Source of the DNA: Asticcacaulis excentricus CB 48 | GTDB lineage: Bacteria; Pseudomonadota; Alphaproteobacteria; Caulobacterales; Caulobacteraceae | Direction of reading: 5' to 3' | Assembly: GCF_000175215.2 (NCBI RefSeq) | Contig: NC_014816.1 | Location: 2,415,001-2,479,000 of the forward strand | Length of the DNA: 64,000 nt | In this document: piece after piece, positions 23,300-31,224 of the stretch | Numbering within the stretch: position 1 is the first letter of the stretch | Layout of the letters: the number at the start of each line of letters is the position of its first letter | Program-made: the position numbers and the translations under genes | Notes under the pieces: model-generated | The model's input: the letters and a program-made list of their open reading frames with translations, nothing else | Databases searched by the model: none | Told to the model about the DNA's origin: nothing

Positions 23300-24697
23300 T
23301 CAGTAGCGATAATGCTCGGGCTTGAACGGCCCTTCGACCGACACGCCAATATAGTCAGCCTGTTCTGCATTCAGCGTGGTCAGCTTGGCGCCAAGCTTTT
23401 CGAGGTGCAAAAGGGCGACCTTCTCATCGAGCTTCTTGGGCAGGGTATAGACTTGCTTGTCGTACGCCTTGTTGTTCGTCCAAAGCTCGATCTGGGCAAG
23501 GGTTTGATTGGTAAAAGACGCGGACATCACGAATGACGGGTGACCGGTCGCGTTGCCGAGGTTCACAAGGCGGCCCTCGGACAAGACGATAATCTTCTTG
23601 CCATCGGGGAATTCGACATGGTGGACCTGCGGCTTGATTTCGTCCCACTTGTAATTGCGCAACGACGCGACCTGGATCTCAGAGTCGAAGTGGCCGATGT
23701 TGCAGACGATGGCGTTGTGCTTCATCTCGCGCATGTGCTCGAGGCGCAAGACGTCCTTGTTACCGGTGGCGGTCACAAAGATATCACCGAGCTTCGCGAC
23801 TTCCTCGACGGTTCGAACCTCATACCCTTCCATAGCCGCCTGAAGGGCGCAGATCGGGTCGATTTCCGTCACGATAACGCGGGCACCACCATTTCTGAGG
23901 CTTGCGGCTGAGCCCTTACCGACATCTCCGTAGCCCAGAACCACGGCGACCTTACCGGCAAGCATAACATCGGTGGCGCGTCTGATCGCATCCACAAGCG
24001 ACTCGCGACAACCGTACAGATTGTCGAATTTGGACTTCGTGACGCTGTCGTTCACATTGATGGCCGGGAAAGGCAGTTCACCTTTTTGTGCCATGGCATA
24101 AAGACGATGAACGCCCGTCGTTGTCTCTTCAGAAACGCCAATGATCGCATCGCGGATCGCCGAGTAGAAGCCAGGCTTTTCCGACAGATAGCGCTTCATG
24201 ACCTTATAAAGCGCCTCTTCCTCTTCATTCTGGGGATTATTGAGGATGGAGGGGTCCTTCTCAGCCTTGGGCCCAAGCACCGTCAGAAGCGTCGCATCGC
24301 CGCCATCGTCAAGGATAAGGTTTGGATAGCCGCCATCGTGCCATTCAAAAATTTTGTGGGCGTAATCCCAATACTCTTCCAGGGTTTCGCCTTTAATGGC
24401 GAAGACAGGCGTACCACGCTCGGCGATCGCTGCCGCGGCATGGTCTTGCGTCGAGAAGATGTTACAGGACGCCCAGCGCACTTCAGCGCCCAGGGCCTGC
24501 AGTGTTTCGATCAAAACCCCGGTCTGGATCGTCATGTGCAAGGAGCCCGCGATCCGCGCGCCCTTCAGGGGCTGCTTCGGACCATATTCTCCGCGCGTAG
24601 CCATAAGGCCTGGCATTTCGCCTTCGGCGATTTCGAGTTCCTTACGACCCCACGCGGCAAGGGACAGGTCTTTCACGATATAGTCTTGAGCGGCCAT
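23300..24697 (-). CDS. ahcY: S-adenosyl-L-homocysteine hydrolase
   Basis: The enzyme splits S-adenosylhomocysteine into adenosine and homocysteine, keeping the methyl cycle running. The 465-residue sequence is nearly canonical: [20 protein letters not shown], the catalytic Asp/Glu/Lys/Asn/Cys region with [19 protein letters not shown], the NAD site [13 protein letters not shown], and the C-terminal FKPEHYRY. The start was set at 24697 ([12 protein letters not shown]) by family length; an ATG five codons upstream is equally possible. Neither has a clear ribosome-binding site. The frame's upstream extension runs into an operator palindrome at 24764-24785, so starts further upstream are excluded. 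Confidence 0.96.
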   Translation of the reverse strand: MAAQDYIVKDLSLAAWGRKELEIAEGEMPGLMATRGEYGPKQPLKGARIAGSLHMTIQTGVLIETLQALGAEVRWASCNIFSTQDHAAAAIAERGTPVFAIKGETLEEYWDYAHKIFEWHDGGYPNLILDDGGDATLLTVLGPKAEKDPSILNNPQNEEEEALYKVMKRYLSEKPGFYSAIRDAIIGVSEETTTGVHRLYAMAQKGELPFPAINVNDSVTKSKFDNLYGCRESLVDAIRRATDVMLAGKVAVVLGYGDVGKGSAASLRNGGARVIVTEIDPICALQAAMEGYEVRTVEEVAKLGDIFVTATGNKDVLRLEHMREMKHNAIVCNIGHFDSEIQVASLRNYKWDEIKPQVHHVEFPDGKKIIVLSEGRLVNLGNATGHPSFVMSASFTNQTLAQIELWTNNKAYDKQVYTLPKKLDEKVALLHLEKLGAKLTTLNAEQADYIGVSVEGPFKPEHYRY

Positions 24698-24763
24698 GAT
24701 GGGTGCATCCATAGTTTCATTTGTGGCGCTCTTATAGACCACCACCGAAATGGATGCAATCAA

Positions 24764-24785
24764 CATATAAAGATGTCTTTATATG
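24764..24785. promoter_or_regulatory. Palindromic operator upstream of ahcY
   Basis: A perfect 10-bp inverted repeat, CATATAAAGA and TCTTTATATG, has a TG spacer, about 70 bp before the ahcY start. The form and position resemble binding sites of SahR, the ArsR-family regulator of methionine-cycle genes described in Proteobacteria. The assignment to SahR is from memory and tentative; the palindrome itself is certain. Confidence 0.65.
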
Positions 24786-24820
24786 CCATCCTCACGCGGT
24801 GTCTGATCCGCGTCTTAACG

Positions 24821-25447
24821 TCAAACGAGGCTGGCGAGCAGCGCTTGCACCTTTTCCACCACCCACATCGTGAAATCGACAATGTAGCGCGCGCCAAAAT
24901 AAACCCACGCGGCTGAGGCCGCGGCCACGGGCATAGACAATAAAAGGCTCAGTCCGTCGCGCTGGAGTAAACCAAGCCCTGTCAGAACAACCGCGATACC
25001 GGGGATGATATTAGCGCCTGGCATTGGCAGCAAAAGGATCAACGCCATCAATAGGGTCTGCGCCCCAAAAAAGCTCAGCCACAAACCCCGGCTCAGAAAC
25101 AAGATCCTTGGCCGGACCAGAAACTCGACCCTCTTTAAGATGCTGACACAGGCCTTGAGTGCGCTCTGTAGCGTCGACTGTTTGAACGTCCAGGCTCGAA
25201 CAAAGCCGGGCATCCAAAGCGATTTTTGGCCAAACAACATCTGCAATGCCGGAGCAATCAGAAGTAGACCAAAAACGGTCGAGATACCAGGAACGTTCGG
25301 GATGCATATGGGCAAGGCCAGAATGATCAAAAGAAGGCCAAGCCCACGACCATCGAGCCGGGATAAAAGATCACCGACTGACACCTTCTCAGAGCCTGAA
25401 AAGCCCTTGGCGAGGTCATCAACAAGCTGGGAGGCGGGGGTATTCAA
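24821..25447 (-). CDS. ExoD-family membrane protein
   Basis: The 208-residue protein matches the ExoD family: an N-terminal VSVGDLLSRLDGRGLGLLLIILALP, the proline-rich loop IPNVPGISTVFG, and several C-terminal transmembrane helices (about 33-70, 125-150, 155-190) with LLPMPGANIIPG. ExoD was named in Sinorhizobium for an effect on exopolysaccharide and alkaline tolerance; its biochemical role is unclear. It lies upstream of ahcY in the same direction, but separated by the ahcY operator region. It is divergent from bioB. Confidence 0.85.
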   Translation of the reverse strand: MNTPASQLVDDLAKGFSGSEKVSVGDLLSRLDGRGLGLLLIILALPICIPNVPGISTVFGLLLIAPALQMLFGQKSLWMPGFVRAWTFKQSTLQSALKACVSILKRVEFLVRPRILFLSRGLWLSFFGAQTLLMALILLLPMPGANIIPGIAVVLTGLGLLQRDGLSLLLSMPVAAASAAWVYFGARYIVDFTMWVVEKVQALLASLV

Positions 25448-25572
25448 GGTCTTTGCCAGACTCCGGACGTTTGAGGAAAAGCGATGTTACACTAAAGATA
25501 CGCTGCGACAACATCATCGCATTTGACCGATATCACCACATCCTTTAACGACGGTTTCAGAGGAGACCTTTG

Positions 25573-26553
25573 ATGCCTGACACCGCTCAAGCCTTTAATC
25601 CTGTCCGTCACGACTGGACGAAAACTGAGATCGCGGCGCTCTTTGAGCTGCCCTTTATGGAACTCGTCTACAAGGCCGCAAGCGTCCATCGTCAATCGTT
25701 TGATCCCTCTGAAATCCAGCTGTCTCAACTCCTCTCGATCAAGACGGGGGGATGCGCGGAAAACTGTGGCTATTGCTCTCAATCGGCGCATCACAATACG
25801 GGCCTTAAAGCCTCGAAGCTTATGCCGGTTGATGAGGTGTTGAGCGCAGCCAAAGCGGCCAGAGAGGGCGGGGCCCAGCGCTTTTGTATGGGTGCCGCTT
25901 GGCGCGACCTTAAAGATCGTGATGTGCCCGCGCTCGCGGCAATGATATCTGAGGTGAAGGCACTGGGTCTGGAAACGTGCGCGACGCTCGGCATGATCAC
26001 AGCCGATCAGGCCACGGCGCTGAAATCGGCTGGCCTTGATTACTATAACCATAACCTCGACACCTCACCTGAGTATTATGATCAGGTGGTCACCACACGC
26101 ACCTATGACGAGCGGTTAGAAACCCTTAAGGCGGTGCGCGACGTCGGCATGAAGACCTGTTGCGGCGGCATTTTAGGTATGGGCGAGTCTCGCGAAGACC
26201 GGGTGTCCTTCCTTCAGCAACTGGCCAACCTCCCCTCACACCCCGATAGCTTACCGATCAATAATCTCGTCCCCGTCGCCAACACGCCGCTTGGCGAACG
26301 CTCCAAAGGCAAGGGAGAGGTCTCGCCTATCGAATTTGTACGCACCGTCGCTGTCGCCCGAATTGTCTGCCCGAAATCTATGGTTCGCCTTAGCGCCGGG
26401 CGCAACGAGATGAGCGAAGAGCTACAAGCCCTGTGCTTTTTAGCCGGTGCCAACTCTATCTTCGTCGGAAATCAGCTCCTGACCACGCCGAACCCTGAGC
26501 CCGGGTCTGACGCCCACCTTATGCAGACCCTCGGTCTGAGGCCGATGAGCTAA
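25573..26553 (+). CDS. bioB: Biotin synthase
   Basis: The 326-residue radical-SAM enzyme converts dethiobiotin to biotin. The SAM cluster motif is [11 protein letters not shown] (near residue 60), with the downstream [16 protein letters not shown] and the [2Fe-2S] ligands in [18 protein letters not shown] provides the conserved Arg. AGGAG at 25561-25565 sits seven bases before the ATG at 25573, so that start was taken over the TTG one codon earlier. No other bio genes are nearby. Confidence 0.96.
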   Translation: MPDTAQAFNPVRHDWTKTEIAALFELPFMELVYKAASVHRQSFDPSEIQLSQLLSIKTGGCAENCGYCSQSAHHNTGLKASKLMPVDEVLSAAKAAREGGAQRFCMGAAWRDLKDRDVPALAAMISEVKALGLETCATLGMITADQATALKSAGLDYYNHNLDTSPEYYDQVVTTRTYDERLETLKAVRDVGMKTCCGGILGMGESREDRVSFLQQLANLPSHPDSLPINNLVPVANTPLGERSKGKGEVSPIEFVRTVAVARIVCPKSMVRLSAGRNEMSEELQALCFLAGANSIFVGNQLLTTPNPEPGSDAHLMQTLGLRPMS

Positions 26554-26642
26554 GACGTACAGCGGCGTCTCTGCCTCCTCCCAGACGGGGGATGACAACA
26601 AGGAGGATAGCGGCTTTGGTCAATTGAGGCTTAGCTGTCCTC

Positions 26643-26882
26643 ATGAACAACGTCCCCCTCCCCGCACACCATGATCTCGTACTAGACTGGCGCATGCTCG
26701 AAACGGCGCTGATGTGGATAGCCACGGACGGGCACAGAGATGACGTCCGACATCATATTTCCACTTTAATGGAACTATCTCAGGTTTATACGCCAGAGCA
26801 AATCACCGGCGAGCTTATTCTGCGTATAGGTCTTCTCACCGAAGAGATGGATGCGCGCGCGACCCATGCGGGCGCCGCCTAG
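26643..26882 (+). CDS. Hypothetical small protein
   Basis: A 79-residue helical, acidic frame (MNNVPLPAHHDLVLDWRMLE...) fits between bioB and the leftward repair pair. No motif was recognised and no ribosome-binding site is evident (the nearest AGG is 13 bases upstream). The amino-acid composition looks protein-like and the opposite strand is not coding, so it may be real. Confidence 0.35.
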   Translation: MNNVPLPAHHDLVLDWRMLETALMWIATDGHRDDVRHHISTLMELSQVYTPEQITGELILRIGLLTEEMDARATHAGAA

Positions 26883-26895
26883 CTCACTACGGACC

Positions 26896-27780
26896 TCACA
26901 CGTCGCCCGCACGCGCTTTCAGAGCCTTGTGAAACTTCGGCGTTGTGTCGCTTGCCTGTTTTTCGCGCATCTCCTGAACGCGCCGATCCGCGTCACGGAT
27001 CAGCTCTGGAATAAGCTCTGCCTCAGGGAGGTTCTTCCAGTATTTTTTGGGCATTTCTGAGCGCATGGCGTTAATCTTAAGGCGCGCCGGATTGAAGATG
27101 TTAGCGTAGTAGGTCCGCCAGAGGTCATCGGTTTCATCTTTCAAGTCAGAGGCTTGGGCGGCGTCATCGCTGAACTTAAGGGTCTGCCCATCCCAGGCCG
27201 CAGATCCTTTAGGTGAAGCGATGATCCAGTCCATATCGCCAAATCGACGTCTGAAAAAAGGCGCGGTCTGGGCGATGATAAAATGCTCTGGCTCAAACCA
27301 GGCCACAAATGAGCGTCGATTCCCAACGCCTTCCACTTCCTTAAATCGCAAGAACGCCTTCATCTTGTGCATGTCACGACGCACCGATTTGACGAGCAGA
27401 TGCAAACGGCGCACGTCCTGATCGGCCGGGTCCTTGAGAAGCTGTCGATGCGATTGCAGACGCCACAAAAGGCGGTAACAAAGATCAAAGCGGCCAGGAT
27501 CCGAATGACACAGCGCCAGTTGAGTTAATTCTATAAAATCAGAATTAACGACAGCTGTCTCTCTTTTCGCTTGGATTGGGGGCGGACCTGATGCGCTCTC
27601 ATTTTTCCTTTTGTCGTCGCTTAAGGCCGCTTCACCCACTTGTGGCAAGTCGAAAAGGTCCGGGCCCTCAGAGGTATCGCGCCAATCCATTTGACGGGGA
27701 TGAATGCCCGATTTGAGCGCTTCGCGGGCGGCATCACGCCATTCCTCGTAGTCGCCTCTGGCTTTTAGCTCTACCTTCAT
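26896..27780 (-). CDS. DUF4130-family putative DNA-repair protein (partner of the radical-SAM repair protein)
   Basis: The 294-residue protein matches the family that always accompanies the radical-SAM repair protein: VRRLHLLVKSVRRDMHKMKAF, FVAWFEPEHFIIAQTAPFF, DLWRTYYANIFNPARLKI and MPKKYWKNLPEAELIPELI. In many bacteria this domain is fused to a C-terminal UdgX uracil-DNA glycosylase domain. Here the chain ends shortly after MPKKYWKNLPEA, so UdgX is absent. It overlaps the radical-SAM gene by four bases and shares its LexA-box promoter, so it should be induced by DNA damage. The biochemical role is unknown. Confidence 0.85.
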   Translation of the reverse strand: MKVELKARGDYEEWRDAAREALKSGIHPRQMDWRDTSEGPDLFDLPQVGEAALSDDKRKNESASGPPPIQAKRETAVVNSDFIELTQLALCHSDPGRFDLCYRLLWRLQSHRQLLKDPADQDVRRLHLLVKSVRRDMHKMKAFLRFKEVEGVGNRRSFVAWFEPEHFIIAQTAPFFRRRFGDMDWIIASPKGSAAWDGQTLKFSDDAAQASDLKDETDDLWRTYYANIFNPARLKINAMRSEMPKKYWKNLPEAELIPELIRDADRRVQEMREKQASDTTPKFHKALKARAGDV

Positions 27781-29003
27781 AGCAGGACAAGTTGCTCGGG
27801 CGGGGGAGCAAACAGCTCACGCAAATTGGCCCGGTCAATCAGTCTGACCGGCGTCCAGTCATCGGTAATTAGGAAGGGTTTTACCTTCTTCACTGAGATT
27901 TTCAGACGCCCCAGGTCTTCAATCTTCAGGCGGCGGTAGCGCCTCGCCGTCAATAGGGATTGGACGGATTTGACGCCAAGGCCAGGCACTCGCAGTAATG
28001 CTTCTTTATCCGCTCGGTTGACATCCACTGGAAATCGCTCACGATTTTCCAGTGCCCAGGCGAGCTTTGGATCAAGGTCAAGGTCAAGCATACCGTCTTT
28101 GCGACTACCCGTAATTTCCCCAATCTCAAACCCGTAGAAACGGTAGAGCCAGTCAGCCTGGTAGAGCCTGTGCTCGCGGATAAGAGGTGGTTTAATCAAT
28201 GGCAGAGCGCTTGACGCATCGGGGATAGGCGAGAACGCCGAATAGTAGACTCGCCTTAGTTTGAAGCGCCCATAAAGAGACGCGCTTGAACCCAAAATGG
28301 TCGCGTCATTAGCCCCATCCGCGCCGATGATCATCTGTGTCGATTGCCCCGCCGGCACGAAGCGCTTGCGCCTCTTTTTAAAGGTGGGCTCGGAAAACTC
28401 GTCGATCTTTTGCTTAAGCTCGCCCATCGACCGGCGGATGTTTTTTGGATGCTTCTGAGGGGCAAACGCCTCAACCCCGGCATCCGTCGGTAATTCTATG
28501 TTTATAGAAAGACGATCGGCATAGAGGCCCGCTTCTTCAATCAGGGCCGCCGAGGTTTCGGGTATGGTCTTTAGATGGATGTAGCCCCGGAAATCATGTT
28601 TTAGTCTGAGATCCTTTGCGATCTTGACCATCTGTTCCATGGTGTAATCCGATGACCGGATGATCCCCGAAGATAGAAAGAGACCTTCGATATAGTTGCG
28701 GCGGTAGAATTCAAGCGTCAACCAAACAACCTCTTCGGCACTAAAGCGTGCCCGCTCCACGTTCGACGAGGAACGGTTAATGCAGTACGCGCAGTCATAA
28801 ATGCAGAAGTTGGTCATCAGGATCTTGAGAAGCGATATGCAACGCCCATCAGGCGCATAGGCATGGCAAATGCCCGAGCTTTCCGTCGACCCCAATCCGC
28901 CTGATTTTGAATCTCTTCGAGACGTACCAGACGATGCACAAGACGCATCATATTTGGCGGCATCGGAAAGAATCGCCAACCGTTCACGCAAACTCTTTTT
29001 CAT
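27777..29003 (-). CDS. Radical-SAM putative DNA modification/repair protein
   Basis: The 408-residue protein has the radical-SAM triad in NFCIYDCAYCINR (near residue 66-78), then HLKTIPETS and a substrate-side region with RFVPAGQSTQMIIGADGA. A C-terminal helix-hairpin-helix DNA-binding element follows, with NRADKEALLRVPGLGVKSVQ (about 332-351). This is the known radical-SAM family paired with DUF4130/UdgX and annotated as DNA repair. The ATG at 29003 has no ribosome-binding site and appears to be at or next to the transcription start, giving a leaderless message under LexA control (see 29006-29037). Confidence 0.88.
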   Translation of the reverse strand: MKKSLRERLAILSDAAKYDASCASSGTSRRDSKSGGLGSTESSGICHAYAPDGRCISLLKILMTNFCIYDCAYCINRSSSNVERARFSAEEVVWLTLEFYRRNYIEGLFLSSGIIRSSDYTMEQMVKIAKDLRLKHDFRGYIHLKTIPETSAALIEEAGLYADRLSINIELPTDAGVEAFAPQKHPKNIRRSMGELKQKIDEFSEPTFKKRRKRFVPAGQSTQMIIGADGANDATILGSSASLYGRFKLRRVYYSAFSPIPDASSALPLIKPPLIREHRLYQADWLYRFYGFEIGEITGSRKDGMLDLDLDPKLAWALENRERFPVDVNRADKEALLRVPGLGVKSVQSLLTARRYRRLKIEDLGRLKISVKKVKPFLITDDWTPVRLIDRANLRELFAPPPEQLVLL

Positions 29004-29005
29004 GC

Positions 29006-29037
29006 GTTCATGATATGTTCGCGACCTGTTTTGTCAA
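29006..29037 (-). promoter_or_regulatory. LexA-overlapped promoter of the radical-SAM/DUF4130 repair operon
   Basis: On the minus strand TTGACA (29032-29037) and TATCAT (29010-29015) are 16 bases apart, a near-consensus sigma-70 promoter. GTTC-N7-GTTC (29006-29009 and 29017-29020, read on the plus strand), the alphaproteobacterial LexA box, covers the -10. The expected start point falls about at the ATG (29003). Confidence 0.8.
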
Positions 29038-29190
29038 GATTCGACCTTCACTCTCCGTGGAACAAGACTTGGCCAAAAGTTTGCAAAGCATGTATGTCGC
29101 GCACACATAGGTTGCACGCCACGGGCTGATGTGCAAAAAACGTCAGCGTCGTGAGGTATATGACGACCGAGGCGCTTTGGGGGTTGGGGC

Positions 29191-31224
29191 ATGAATTCCA
29201 AGACATATTTACTGGCTACAGCCATGCTCGTGGTGAGCACGGGCCTTACCGCATGTGGCGGCGGTGGCGGCGGAGGCGGAGGCGGCGAGGTTTATACGCC
29301 TCTGCCACAGCCACCACCACCTCCTCCCCCTCCTGCACCACCACCGCCGCCACCACCGCCACCACCGCCACCGCCACCTGCAGGGATCGGTAGCAATGAC
29401 TGCGTCACGAGGCCGAGCGCGATTGCGTGTGCTACGTCGCCCCTTACACTCGCTGGAGCGACGGCATTTACCGTCACAGGTCTGGCTTCTGCATTTAATG
29501 CAGATGATCTGAACACGAATGCTACGGTGACCCTGTCCGCGGGCAGTTCAGGTACGGCTGGGGACGAAACCTACCGCGTGGTCTATAAACTCAATGGGCA
29601 AACCTACGACTTCGAGGTTGGCGGCACTGGCGAGTCCTTTACGACGTTTGGATTTCCCACCAGACGGCCCGCATGCACGAATCCGGTCAATTGCCCCGCC
29701 AGCGTGAACCTGATCTACGCGGCGACCGCTGAGTCGGGCGATTTGGACTATGTGCTTCCTTACATGCTGTCAAACCTGTCGACGCAGATTTATGGCGTCG
29801 CCGGCCGCGAGACAGGGTCCTTTACCCCGTCTATGCAGACAGGCACTGCGCTCTATGCAGGTTCCGCGTTCGGGTCTGTCGCCACTCCCACGTCCAGCGG
29901 AATTGCACAGGGGCGTTTACGCATGGACGTAAACTTCGCCAGCGGCGCCATTGAGGGGGCTATTGTTGATTTTTCCGCCGCAGTGTCGACTCCTATCGTC
30001 CTTGACTTCCTGTTTACAGGCTCTCTGAACAACACCAGCGGCCGATTTACAGGCTCAGCACTCGCCCGCCAGCCTGGGAGTGGCCTAGTAGGGAACGTAT
30101 ACGGAAGTTTTTATGGGATTTCAGGCCAAAAACCGGACGAGGTTGGCCTGAGTTATTATCTGACTTCTCCCACTTATCAGGTAACGCTTACGGGCATCGC
30201 GGTAGGAGGCGCGACCACTTCCGCTGCAGCTCTGCCGCCGCCGCCGCCAACCGCGACACCTCCAGTGTCACCGCCACCGCCACCGCCACCGTCACCTCCG
30301 CCACCCCCGGTTCCGGCGACGCCACCAGGATCGTCTCCTGGGTCCAGCGCGACATGCGCCAAAGCGAAGTGCTTGACGGGAAGAACCTATTTCAATGGAC
30401 CTTCAACTCTAATCCAGGTCCGAAATGCAAATCCCGGCGTTGCCACACCCATTGCGGGAACGCGAATCGATACGGTTACGGCAAACACGTATGTCATGAT
30501 TGATCCAAAAGGCACTGCGTCAGAATCGGACGACATCTACAGCTTGCAATATATGAATGGTGGGAACGTCTACGAGCGAAACTTCAGCCTTCTCCAGCCC
30601 GTTTCCAACGTGCTTGGTTCTTTGAAAGTTGCCGCTTTTGCAGACGGGTCAACTGACAGTTTCTTCCTGGTCGATCTCGACTCTGTCTTGGCGCAGGCGG
30701 CTGACTATGTTCAGATTGCAGCATTTAGTCGCGAGATCGGGAGTACCGGCGCTGAGCTGGCATTTATCACCTTTGGGCGCCAGACCGACGCCAAGGATAT
30801 GCCAACGTCCGGGACCGCAAGCTATGCGGGGCAAACTCGGGGCATCTATGTTACAAGTAGCGGGGACGTGTTTGACACGGCCAGTTCTATCGACATGACA
30901 GCCAATTTTGGCACCGGAAAGATCACCGGCCTCGCATCCAATTTCAAGCTCATGAACTCGAGCGGGAATTTGGCGACGCGAACAGAAAAACTCGATTTCC
31001 TTTATTCTGCAGACATTAACAGTGGTACCGCCACCTTCTCTGGAACGGCGATCAGTGCATTCCCAATGAGTGCGGGCGGGCTTGGGATCACGGGTCAAGT
31101 TGAAGGCGCATTCTTCGGTCCGAAAGATGCCCCTCCGGCTGCCGCCGGCCTGACCTATAAGCTAGGCGTCCCCGTGACGGGGGCGTTTATGTCAGGAGGC
31201 GCGGTAATGGAACACAAACCTTGA
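29191..31224 (+). CDS. Surface lipoprotein with two TbpB-like halves, probable Slam substrate
   Basis: The 677-residue protein has a lipoprotein signal (LTAC, lipidated Cys22) followed by ten glycines and a polyproline stretch (about 36-65). Two similar halves of roughly 290 residues are separated by a second Pro-rich linker (about 348-375). Each half ends in a TbpB-type barrel signature: GTALYAG...NFASGAIEG...GRFTGSA...GNVYGSFYG near 205-320, and GTASYAGQTRG...NFGTGKITG...ATFSGTA...EGAFFG near 545-665. The Gly-rich anchor and barrels are those of lipoproteins that Slam proteins place on the outer surface. The next gene is a Slam homologue, overlapping by four bases. The ligand is unknown; no TbpA-like receptor is adjacent. 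Confidence 0.8.
   Translation: MNSKTYLLATAMLVVSTGLTACGGGGGGGGGGEVYTPLPQPPPPPPPPAPPPPPPPPPPPPPPAGIGSNDCVTRPSAIACATSPLTLAGATAFTVTGLASAFNADDLNTNATVTLSAGSSGTAGDETYRVVYKLNGQTYDFEVGGTGESFTTFGFPTRRPACTNPVNCPASVNLIYAATAESGDLDYVLPYMLSNLSTQIYGVAGRETGSFTPSMQTGTALYAGSAFGSVATPTSSGIAQGRLRMDVNFASGAIEGAIVDFSAAVSTPIVLDFLFTGSLNNTSGRFTGSALARQPGSGLVGNVYGSFYGISGQKPDEVGLSYYLTSPTYQVTLTGIAVGGATTSAAALPPPPPTATPPVSPPPPPPPSPPPPPVPATPPGSSPGSSATCAKAKCLTGRTYFNGPSTLIQVRNANPGVATPIAGTRIDTVTANTYVMIDPKGTASESDDIYSLQYMNGGNVYERNFSLLQPVSNVLGSLKVAAFADGSTDSFFLVDLDSVLAQAADYVQIAAFSREIGSTGAELAFITFGRQTDAKDMPTSGTASYAGQTRGIYVTSSGDVFDTASSIDMTANFGTGKITGLASNFKLMNSSGNLATRTEKLDFLYSADINSGTATFSGTAISAFPMSAGGLGITGQVEGAFFGPKDAPPAAAGLTYKLGVPVTGAFMSGGAVMEHKP

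Larger units (their letters stand above)
23048..23347 (+). repeat. Imperfect direct repeat, copy 2
   Basis: Partner of 20132-20430. It contains the start-less copy of the small membrane-protein gene, its terminator, and the genuine 3' end of ahcY. The homology to copy 1 stops near 23347 inside ahcY, which then continues intact. That suggests this is the ancestral locus for ahcY and copy 1 the derived one. Confidence 0.8.

Noticed and set aside
20132..23347. Direct repeats considered as attL/attR of an integrative element spanning the secretion operon
   Set aside because: The repeats flank only the toxin-antitoxin segment and are long and diverged, unlike short identical att sites; the secretion operon lies outside them.
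24086..24916. A 276-codon plus-strand frame
   Set aside because: Antisense to ahcY and running across its operator into the ExoD-family gene; it is a shadow of a highly conserved gene.
25492..26052. A 186-codon minus-strand frame
   Set aside because: Antisense to bioB, which has a consensus ribosome-binding site and cluster motifs.
29278..29384. Proline-codon-rich stretch considered as a repeat array or CRISPR-like feature
   Set aside because: It encodes the polyproline linker of the surface lipoprotein in frame; the repetition is a codon effect.
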